Shown one piece after another: positions 6,333 to 11,969 of a stretch of 13,659 nucleotides of DNA (position 1 is its first letter; each line of letters begins with the position of its first letter). The stretch covers positions 1-13,659 of the forward strand of contig UQUQ01000040.1 in NCBI GenBank assembly GCA_900544265.1, given 5' to 3'. Made by a program: the position numbers and the translations under genes. The notes beneath the pieces were generated by a model. It saw only the letters and a program-made list of their open reading frames with translations. It searched no databases and was not told where the DNA came from. This DNA is from an uncultured Alistipes sp. GTDB lineage: Bacteria; Bacteroidota; Bacteroidia; Bacteroidales; Rikenellaceae.

Positions 6333-6428
6333 GCGCACGCGGAGAGAGGCGCACGCGGAGAGAGGCGCACGCGGAGAGAGGCGCACGCGGAGAGAGGCGC
6401 ACGCGGAGAGAGGCGCACGCGGAGAGAG
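6333..6428. repeat. Six perfect tandem copies of a 16-bp repeat
   Basis: The unit GCGCACGCGGAGAGAG is repeated exactly six times with no substitution. It lies between the kduD terminator and the stop of the convergent lysO gene (6445). The 16-bp period is not a multiple of three and no plausible gene covers it, so it is non-coding. Perfect identity suggests recent expansion, as in a variable-number tandem repeat. There are no spacers, so it is not a CRISPR array. Confidence 0.95.
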
Positions 6429-6444
6429 GCTCTGCCCCCGCAGA

Positions 6445-7077
6445 TCAGCAGAAGGCCGCGATCAGCACCGGGACGCTCACTTCGAGCACGACCCCGTGCA
6501 GCAGCGCCTGCGGCACGACCTGCCGGTCGCCCGTGCAGCGGACGATCATCGGCAGACAGACATCCATCGAGTTGATCCCGGCCACCGAGATCGGGGCGAG
6601 CCGCCCGCCCCAGCGGGCGAAGAGCGGCAGGAAGAGCAGCGCGATCATCTCACGGGCGACATTGGCCACGAGAGCGACGGTCGCCAGCTCGGCGGCGCCG
6701 TCCGCCCCGAGCGTCGCGCTCTTCATCTCGGCGATGAGCACCGAGGAAAGCGAATAGTAGCCGAATCCGCTGCCGACAGCCAGGCAGTCGGTCAGCCCCC
6801 GCCCGGCAAAGAGCCACACCCCGGCAGCCGAGAAGAGCAGCGATCCGACGACGGTGCAGAGCGGCAGAAGCAGCATCCGCAGGTGGAAGCCGCGCAGCAG
6901 CTGCGGCAGGTCATCCCCGGCCCCGAGCCCCACGCCGGCCAGGAAGACCAGCACGGAGAGCAACGCCATGGGCAGCCACGGAGCGAGCAGCCACGACGGC
7001 ACGAGGCCCCCGGCGCCGAAAAGAAGCCCCGCAAGAAAGGCTGCGAATACGGGCAGCGACTCCTTCATCCCCTTCAT
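6445..7077 (-). CDS. lysO: LysO-type lysine exporter, large (C-terminal) part
   Basis: 210 aa, highly hydrophobic, about six to seven membrane segments. It matches the C-terminal two thirds of LysO (YbjE, DUF340), the inner-membrane lysine exporter that is a single protein of about 299 aa in E. coli. Family-like signatures are GSGFGYYSLSSVLIAEM (102-118), NVAREMIALLFLP (139-151) and INSMDVCLPMIVRCTGD (168-184). The start is the ATG at 7077, which overlaps the stop of the preceding small gene (ATGA), 5 nt after a strong AAAGGAGGT ribosome site. The frame is open upstream to 7791, but that extension is noncoding in look and crosses the partner gene in another frame. The two products probably assemble into one transporter. 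The gene symbol is by similarity to the fused form. Confidence 0.85.
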   Translation of the reverse strand: MKGMKESLPVFAAFLAGLLFGAGGLVPSWLLAPWLPMALLSVLVFLAGVGLGAGDDLPQLLRGFHLRMLLLPLCTVVGSLLFSAAGVWLFAGRGLTDCLAVGSGFGYYSLSSVLIAEMKSATLGADGAAELATVALVANVAREMIALLFLPLFARWGGRLAPISVAGINSMDVCLPMIVRCTGDRQVVPQALLHGVVLEVSVPVLIAAFC

Positions 7078-7352
7078 CGCGCACCTCCTTTCCGAGTAAG
7101 CAGACGCCGTGCAACGCGCACGGCACAGAGACTTCCGGCTACGCCCAGCAGAGCGAAGGCCACGGCCTGCAGGCCGAAACGCGAGAGCGACGCGATGAGC
7201 TCGCGGTTCGCGCCGATCGAGGCTCCGAAGACGAAGAGCAGGGCGACGACGGCCGCACGGGTGCCATAACCCGAGAGCCGTGCGACGGGACGGCGGCGCA
7301 GCAGATACCCTGCACCGATTCCCGACAACAGAAACAACAGTATGCGGAACAT
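7074..7352 (-). CDS. LysO-type lysine exporter, small (N-terminal) part
   Basis: 92 aa from the ATG at 7352. It has three likely membrane helices (2-18, 33-46, 60-78), a basic RRRPVAR loop at 20-26, and a family-like FGASIGANRELIASL segment (42-56). It corresponds to the N-terminal portion of LysO. A longer start at 7415 would add 21 non-hydrophobic residues and is not favoured, because MFRILLFLLSG is a normal membrane-protein beginning. Its stop overlaps the start of the large part by four bases, so translation is probably coupled. Two-gene LysO arrangements are, to my knowledge, common in Bacteroidales, so this is a gene split rather than a disruption. Confidence 0.82.
   Translation of the reverse strand: MFRILLFLLSGIGAGYLLRRRPVARLSGYGTRAAVVALLFVFGASIGANRELIASLSRFGLQAVAFALLGVAGSLCAVRVARRLLTRKGGAR
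7075..7089 (-). promoter_or_regulatory. Strong Shine-Dalgarno site at the lysO gene junction
   Basis: On the minus strand AGGAGGT (7089-7083) ends 5 nt before the ATG of the large LysO gene. It lies within the end of the small gene. Such a strong site is unusual beside the other, A-rich starts in this window and decides the start at 7077. Confidence 0.75.
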
Positions 7353-7613
7353 GGTTGACTGACTTTTTGAGACCGCCGGGCGCAGCGCAATCCGCCCCGG
7401 ACCGCAGACACTCAAAGCGGCCGTGAAACAAAATGAATGAATTGAAAGGAGGAAGCCGCCGCAACCCGAGGGGAATGCGGCAGCGGACGGCTACGTCAGT
7501 CAGATAAAGCCGCTGAACCAGTGAACATGCACGAGCGTGAAGGCGCGCGCCACGACGCACCGTGCTCCGAAATAGATATGTCCACCCGAGAATCGCATGG
7601 TTCAGAATTTTTG
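7353..7613 (-). promoter_or_regulatory. Long structured 5' leader of the lysO operon
   Basis: The predicted transcript start near 7613 leaves about 260 nt before the first lysO ATG. The leader holds a possible 32-codon frame (7598-7500). It also holds a GC-rich hairpin on the minus strand with arms GCTGCCGCA and TGCGGCGGC (one G-U pair) around 7481-7453, followed by a pyrimidine-rich TTCCTCCTTTC. No match to the lysine riboswitch is apparent by eye. The length and structure suggest control after initiation, but this is inference. Confidence 0.4.
7500..7598 (-). CDS. Possible 32-codon leader peptide upstream of lysO
   Basis: An ATG at 7598, about 15 nt after the predicted transcript start, opens 32 codons ending in TGA at 7502-7500. 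The peptide begins MRFSGGHIYFGARCVV and ends HVHWFSGFI; it is rich in aromatic and hydrophobic residues and has no lysine. The GC-rich hairpin of the leader follows after about 20 nt. There is no Shine-Dalgarno site. This may be a chance frame; the position after a well-matched promoter is the only argument for it. Confidence 0.2.
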   Translation of the reverse strand: MRFSGGHIYFGARCVVARAFTLVHVHWFSGFI

Positions 7614-7619
7614 CGACGG

Positions 7620-7651
7620 CAAAGATAAATCTTCGCTGCGAAACTACCAAA
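7620..7651 (-). promoter_or_regulatory. Promoter of the lysO operon
   Basis: On the minus strand TTTG (7651-7648), a 20-bp spacer and TATCTTTG (7627-7620) match the Bacteroidetes consensus exactly. A start near 7613 follows. It is divergent from the korA promoter about 200 bp away. Confidence 0.75.
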
Positions 7652-7821
7652 TTCCGAAAGTTCCCGCACCCGTATCGGCCACACTTGCGCCCGAGCGGAA
7701 CACCTCTCCCCCACCTATTCATACAGACACGGCACCGGACAATCGTCCGCAACCTGCCGCGACAGCTGCACCGGAAGAAAAAACGGCACAAAAAGTTTCA
7801 ATCCATTAAAATTTTTTGCGT
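7652..7821. other. Intergenic stretch between divergent lysO and korA promoters
   Basis: No gene is supported. Plus-strand frames here give basic, Pro/His/Arg-rich peptides that run into the korA promoter and lack any initiation context. No clear operator palindrome was found. Confidence 0.45.
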
Positions 7822-7856
7822 TTTGTTAGCAATATAACAATAAATTCATATATTTG
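7822..7856 (+). promoter_or_regulatory. Promoter of korA-korB
   Basis: TTTG at 7822-7825, a 23-bp spacer and TATATTTG at 7849-7856 fit the Bacteroidetes consensus with a slightly long spacer. Transcription would begin near 7863, 28 nt before the korA ATG. This excludes the in-frame upstream TTG at 7816 as the start. Confidence 0.6.
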
Positions 7857-7890
7857 TGTTATCGTTTTTAAAACCAAACCCAAAACTAAC

Positions 7891-9735
7891 ATGAACGAAA
7901 ACATGGTGCGGGAGTTGCAGGACGTCGTGATTCGCTTCTCGGGCGACTCGGGCGACGGCATGCAGCTCACGGGCACGCTCTTCTCCGACACTTCGGCGCT
8001 GCTGGGAAACGGCATCTCGACCTTCCCCGACTACCCCGCCGAAATCCGGGCCCCGCAGGGAACCGTCGCGGGCGTCTCGGGATTCCAGGTCCATTTCGGC
8101 AACCGCCGCGAACTCAATCCCGGCGACTACTGCGATGTGCTGGTGGCCATGAACCCCGCGGCCCTGAAGGCCAACCGCAAATGGCTCAAGCCCGGCGCCA
8201 CGGTGATCCTCGACGGGGACTCGCTCACCGAGGAGCACCTCAAGAAGGCCGGATTCGCCACGACGGACCCCATTGCCGAGCTCAAGCTCGACGAGTACAA
8301 CGTCGTCATCCCCGACATCACCACCATGACGCGCGAGGCGCTCAAGGAGACGGGACTCGACAACCGGGCCATCGTCAAGTGCAAGAACATGTTTGCCCTG
8401 GGCATCTGTTTCTGGCTCTTCGAACGTCCCGAGGACCACGCCTACAAGTACCTCGAAACGAAATTCGCCAAAAAGAACCCCGCCATCGCCGCCGCCAACA
8501 AACTGGCGATCGACGCGGGATACAACTATGCGGCCAACACCCACCAGTTCGCCAACAACTACCGCGTGGCGCCGGCCAAGCTCGAAAAGGGCACCTACCG
8601 CTCCATCAGCGGCAACGTCGCCACGGCATGGGGACTGTGCGCCGCCGCCGAGAAGGCCGGGCTGCCACTCTTCTGCGGTTCGTACCCCATCACCCCGGCG
8701 ACGGTCATCCTCGAGGAGCTGGCCAAGCGCAAGGACCTCGGCGTGAAGACCGTGCAGGCCGAGGATGAGATCGCCGGCATCTGCACGGCCATCGGCGCCG
8801 CCTACGCCGGCAACTTCGCCGTGACGACCACCTCGGGACCGGGTCTTTCGCTCAAGAGCGAGGCGCTGGGCCTGGCCGTCATGACCGAGCTGCCGCTCGT
8901 TGTCGTCGACGTACAGCGCGGCGGCCCCTCGACGGGTCTGCCGACCAAGACCGAGCAGAGCGACCTGCTGCAGGCCCTCTACGGCCGCAACGGCGAGTGC
9001 CCGGTGATCGTCGTGGCCGCCTCGTCGCCGAGCGACTGCTTCCACTACGCCTTCGAGGCGGGACGTCTGGCCATGGAGCACATGACGCCCGTCGTGCTGC
9101 TCACCGACGGCTTCATCGCCAACGGCTCCGAACCGTGGCGCATCCCCTCGATGAAGGACTACCCGACAATCTGCCCGCCGATCGTCGACGAGGCCCCCGA
9201 AGGCGGCTTCATGCCCTACGTGCGCAACGAGAAGCTCGTGCGCGGCTGGGCCTTCCCCGGCAAGACGGGGCTCGAGCACCGCGTGGGCGGTCTGGAGAAG
9301 GACAGCATCAAGGGTTCGATCTCGCACGATCCGGCCAACCACCAGAAGATGGTCAACACGCGTGCCGCGAAGGTGGCCCGCGTCGCCGAGGATATCCCCG
9401 TGCAGACGGTCTACGGCGATCCCGAGGGTGACCTGCTGGTTGTCGGCTGGGGCGGCACGCGCGGACACCTCCAGAATGCCGTCGACGAACTGCGCGCCGA
9501 AGGCAAGCGCGTCTCGCTCTGCCACTTCAACTACATCAACCCGCTGCCGCGCGGCGTGCGCGAGATCTTCGCCCGCTTCCGCCGCATCGTCGTCTGCGAG
9601 CTCAACGAAGGGCAGTTTGCCTCCTACCTGCGCTCCTCGCTGCAGGAGTTCCACTACGAACAGTACAACAAGTGCGAAGGCCAGCCCTTCACGGTGGTCG
9701 AGCTTCGCGACAAATTTGAATCCTTATTGAAATAA
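7891..9735 (+). CDS. korA: 2-oxoglutarate:ferredoxin oxidoreductase, alpha subunit (gamma-alpha fusion)
   Basis: 614 aa, the usual size for the fused 2-oxoacid:acceptor oxidoreductase alpha subunit. Residues 11-190 form the gamma domain (VIRFSGDSGDGMQLTG at 13-28, FPDYPAEIRAPQG at 45-57). Residues about 240-600 form the alpha part with SYPITPAT (264-271), QAEDEIAG (289-296), TTSGPGLSLKSEALGL (313-328) and QRGGPSTGLPTKTEQSDL (342-359). With KorB it oxidatively decarboxylates 2-oxoglutarate (or a related 2-oxoacid) to the acyl-CoA using thiamine pyrophosphate and reduces ferredoxin; the reverse direction is possible in anaerobes. The substrate is inferred from family resemblance; a 2-oxoisovalerate-type enzyme is the main alternative. 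The stop lies 4 nt before the korB ATG, so the two are one operon. No separate ferredoxin-like delta gene is present. Confidence 0.92.
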   Translation: MNENMVRELQDVVIRFSGDSGDGMQLTGTLFSDTSALLGNGISTFPDYPAEIRAPQGTVAGVSGFQVHFGNRRELNPGDYCDVLVAMNPAALKANRKWLKPGATVILDGDSLTEEHLKKAGFATTDPIAELKLDEYNVVIPDITTMTREALKETGLDNRAIVKCKNMFALGICFWLFERPEDHAYKYLETKFAKKNPAIAAANKLAIDAGYNYAANTHQFANNYRVAPAKLEKGTYRSISGNVATAWGLCAAAEKAGLPLFCGSYPITPATVILEELAKRKDLGVKTVQAEDEIAGICTAIGAAYAGNFAVTTTSGPGLSLKSEALGLAVMTELPLVVVDVQRGGPSTGLPTKTEQSDLLQALYGRNGECPVIVVAASSPSDCFHYAFEAGRLAMEHMTPVVLLTDGFIANGSEPWRIPSMKDYPTICPPIVDEAPEGGFMPYVRNEKLVRGWAFPGKTGLEHRVGGLEKDSIKGSISHDPANHQKMVNTRAAKVARVAEDIPVQTVYGDPEGDLLVVGWGGTRGHLQNAVDELRAEGKRVSLCHFNYINPLPRGVREIFARFRRIVVCELNEGQFASYLRSSLQEFHYEQYNKCEGQPFTVVELRDKFESLLK

Positions 9736-9739
9736 CGCC

Positions 9740-10771
9740 ATGGCAGACTTCAAATACACCCCTGCGGATTTCAAAAGCGACCAGGAGGTACGCTGGTGCC
9801 CCGGCTGCGGCGACCACGCCATCCTGAACGCCGTGCAGCGCGCACTGCCCGAGATTGCCGACCGCACCGACACGCCCCACAACCTCTTCACGTTCGTATC
9901 GGGCATCGGCTGCTCGTCGCGCTTCATCTACTACATGAAGACCTTCGGCTTCCACTCGATCCACGGCCGCGCCAACGCCGTGGCAACGGGCGTCAAGGTG
10001 GCCAACCCGCGCCTCGCGGTCTGGGTGACGACCGGTGACGGCGACTCGCTGGCCATCGGCGGCAACCACTTCATCCACGCCATCCGCCGCAACGTCGACC
10101 TGAACGTCGTCCTCTTCAACAACGAGATCTACGGCCTGACCAAGGGACAGTACTCCCCCACCTCGAAGCTGGGCAAGATCACCAAGACCTCGCCCTACGG
10201 CACGGTCGAGAAGCCCTTCAACCCGGGCGAGCTGGTCATCGGCGCCAAGGGCACGTTCTTTGCCCGCTCGGTCGACATGGAGGTCAACCTCTCGAAGGAG
10301 TGCTTCGTGGCCGCCGCGATGCACAAGGGCATGTCGGTGGTCGAGGTGCTTCAGAACTGCGTGATCTTCAACGACAAGACCCATGCGGCCTACGCCGGTG
10401 ACAAGGCCACGCGCGCCGAGCACACGATCACGCTGCGCCACGGCGAGAAGATGCTCTTCGGCGCCAACCGGGAGAAGGGCCTCGTCTTCGAGAACATGAA
10501 GCTCAAGGTCGTGACCGTCGGTCAGGACGGCTACACGCTCGACGACATCCTGACGCACGACGCCCACGAGCGCGACACGACGCTGCACGTGATGCTCGCC
10601 GCGATGAAGTACCCCGACTATCCGGTGGCACTCGGCGTGATCCGCGCCGTCGAGGACGACGCCGTCTACGACCTGGCCGTCGAACGGCAGGTCGAGGAGG
10701 TGAAGGCCGCCAGCAAGATCCACTCGGTGGACGAGCTGCTCCACTCGGGCGAGACCTGGGAGGTCGAGTAA
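9740..10771 (+). CDS. korB: 2-oxoglutarate:ferredoxin oxidoreductase, beta subunit (TPP-binding)
   Basis: 343 aa, normal length. The early RWCPGCGDHA (18-27) carries the conserved CxxC. The thiamine pyrophosphate/Mg motif runs from TTGDGDSLAIGG (97-108) to LFNNEIYGLTKGQYSPT (125-141). SGIGCSSRF (54-62) and HGRANAVATG (75-84) are also typical. It pairs with the alpha subunit immediately upstream, the two forming the usual alpha/beta enzyme of Bacteroidales. The ATG at 9740 follows the korA stop by 4 nt, suggesting coupled translation. A perfect terminator lies 84 nt after the stop. No oddities seen. Confidence 0.93.
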   Translation: MADFKYTPADFKSDQEVRWCPGCGDHAILNAVQRALPEIADRTDTPHNLFTFVSGIGCSSRFIYYMKTFGFHSIHGRANAVATGVKVANPRLAVWVTTGDGDSLAIGGNHFIHAIRRNVDLNVVLFNNEIYGLTKGQYSPTSKLGKITKTSPYGTVEKPFNPGELVIGAKGTFFARSVDMEVNLSKECFVAAAMHKGMSVVEVLQNCVIFNDKTHAAYAGDKATRAEHTITLRHGEKMLFGANREKGLVFENMKLKVVTVGQDGYTLDDILTHDAHERDTTLHVMLAAMKYPDYPVALGVIRAVEDDAVYDLAVERQVEEVKAASKIHSVDELLHSGETWEVE

Positions 10772-10854
10772 TTCCGCGCCGCCGCACGAGCGGAGGGGGC
10801 AGTTCCACACTCACGAAGAGAGGGGCTCCCGAACCCGGAAAATTCAGACACCGC

Positions 10855-10897
10855 AAACGACGAAACGGACCCGAAAAAGGTCCGTTTCGTCGTTTTT
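10855..10897. terminator. Perfect 17-bp terminator after korB
   Basis: Arms 10855-10871 and 10879-10895 pair perfectly with a seven-base loop (CGAAAAA), followed by TTTTT (10893-10897). The A-rich 5' side makes it usable on the minus strand too, for the convergent thioredoxin gene ending at 11002. Confidence 0.85.
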
Positions 10898-11001
10898 CAC
10901 CGGATTTCACCGATGCGGCCGAGGGGGGGGTCGGAATGTCGTCCAGCCCGGCCAGCCGGTGCGCTGGGTCAACCGTTGCGGCCGGGGCAGCCGGGGCGCG
11001 A

Positions 11002-11478
11002 CTACTTCTTGAGCAGCACCTCGTCGATGATGCGGCGCATCTGCGAGATGTCCATCGCCCCCATCGCATGCTGCGGATCGCCCGATTGCGGGATGAAGAG
11101 GAAGGTCGGGATGCTCCGCACGCCGAACAGGGCCGCGAGCCGCTGCTCCTTGTCGACGTCGATCTTGTAGATGCGCACGCGCCCCTCGTACTCGCCCGCC
11201 AGCGTCTCCATGACGGGCGCCATCATCTTGCAGGGGCCGCACCACGTGGCATAGAAGTCGATCACTGCGGGCAGGTCGCCCTCGTATTTCCAGGCCGTGG
11301 GATTCTTCTCGTAGTCGTAAATCTGCTTGCGGAACTCCGCCGCGTTCAATTCGATTGCTTTCATGGTCGTTTCGTTTTTCGATTCGGAACGGTCCTGAGC
11401 CGACGCCGTCATACCGACCAGCAGGGCCATCGCCGTTGCGAATACCGTTTTTACACTGTGGATGGTTTTGTTTTTCAT
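11002..11478 (-). CDS. Secreted thioredoxin-fold protein
   Basis: 158 aa from the ATG at 11478. Residues 1-28 form a signal peptide (basic start, VFATAMALLVGMTASA, then Q), so the mature protein probably acts in the periplasm. The thioredoxin domain has the active site YATWCGPCKM (76-85) and the cis-proline loop RSIPTFLF (121-128). The segment YDYEKNPTAWKYEGDLPAVIDFY resembles the exported thioredoxins of Bacteroides. It would reduce or exchange disulfides in envelope proteins. The frame is open upstream to 11607, but that extension lacks signal-peptide character. An alternative ATG at 11364 would give a 120-aa cytoplasmic thioredoxin without signal. A -7-like box (GATCTTTG, 11490-11483) lies only 5 nt before the chosen start, which leaves the start somewhat open. 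Confidence 0.85.
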   Translation of the reverse strand: MKNKTIHSVKTVFATAMALLVGMTASAQDRSESKNETTMKAIELNAAEFRKQIYDYEKNPTAWKYEGDLPAVIDFYATWCGPCKMMAPVMETLAGEYEGRVRIYKIDVDKEQRLAALFGVRSIPTFLFIPQSGDPQHAMGAMDISQMRRIIDEVLLKK

Positions 11479-11594
11479 GATGCAAAGATCGCGCTTTTTC
11501 TCACGCCGTGAAATGGACAAACGGCCGGAAAGGTTGGCGATTTTTCCCGCGGGAGGGGTTCGGGAGAAAAAAACGGCTAATTTTCGGCAGACGC

Positions 11595-11625
11595 TTGCAG
11601 GAATCAAAAAGATGACTTATATTTG
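11595..11625 (+). promoter_or_regulatory. Promoter of tRNA-Ala
   Basis: CTTG at 11594-11597 (one base off TTTG), a 20-bp spacer and a perfect TATATTTG at 11618-11625. Transcription would start near 11632, a few bases before the tRNA. Confidence 0.65.
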
Positions 11626-11635
11626 CATCCGCAAC

Positions 11636-11712
<77 letters not shown>

Positions 11713-11735
11713 AGACAAGGCCGCGAAGAGGCCGG

Positions 11736-11767
11736 AAACCTGTAAACCACGAGTTTACAGGTTTTTT
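11736..11767 (+). terminator. Terminator of the tRNA-Ala gene
   Basis: AAACCTGTAAAC (11736-11747) and GTTTACAGGTTT (11753-11764) form a perfect 12-bp stem with a five-base loop (CACGA), running into TTTTTT (11762-11767). It starts 24 nt after the tRNA. Confidence 0.88.
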
Positions 11768-11790
11768 GTTTTTGGGCATGGGGGGGGGCC

Positions 11791-11892
11791 GGGGCTGAAG
11801 GGGCGAAGGGACTGAAGGGCCGCCGGGACTGAAGGGGCGCCGGGGTCGTTTTATCCCGACTGCCGGGCCTGCTGGATGCCGGGCCTGCTGGA
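11791..11892. repeat. Two short GC-rich tandem repeats
   Basis: After a run of nine G (11780-11788) come three imperfect 17-bp units at 11791-11807, 11808-11824 and 11825-11841 (consensus GGGACTGAAGGGGCGCC). Then come two perfect 16-bp units TGCCGGGCCTGCTGGA at 11861-11876 and 11877-11892. No gene is supported here. The tract lies between the tRNA terminator and the terminator of the minus-strand lipoprotein gene. Confidence 0.8.
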
Positions 11893-11893
11893 T

Positions 11894-11930
11894 AAAAAGG
11901 GCCCGCGCATCGCATCTGATACGCGGGCCC
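11894..11930 (-). terminator. Terminator of the GH18-like lipoprotein gene
   Basis: On the minus strand GGGCCCGCG (11930-11922) pairs with CGCGGGCCC (11907-11899) over 9 bp with a 14-base loop, followed by TTTTT (11898-11894). It lies 40 nt after the lipoprotein stop, marking the end of that operon. Confidence 0.75.
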
Positions 11931-11969
11931 GATGGCACCATCCATTTACTCAATTACTCGATTGAGTGG

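Noticed and set aside
6333..6428. CRISPR array
   Set aside because: The repeats are 16 bp and directly adjacent with no spacers, and no cas genes are present.
7353..7613. Lysine riboswitch in the lysO leader
   Set aside because: I could not recognise the conserved core of the lysine riboswitch; only generic GC-rich hairpins are seen.
6445..7791. 448-aa version of the LysO large part starting at 7791
   Set aside because: The first 238 residues cross the leader, the promoter and the small LysO gene in another frame; the coupled ATG at 7077 with a strong ribosome site is the better start.
7562..7837. 91-aa basic plus-strand frame between lysO and korA
   Set aside because: It covers the lysO promoter and part of the korA promoter, has no initiation context and no recognisable features.
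7846..9654. 602-aa open frame on the minus strand opposite korA
   Set aside because: It lies antisense to a fully recognisable korA in GC-rich DNA, and its translation is Val/Leu/Gly/Arg/Asp-rich without any domain.
9689..10810. 373-aa minus-strand frame opposite korB
   Set aside because: Mirror of the korB codons; composition is typical of an antisense shadow.
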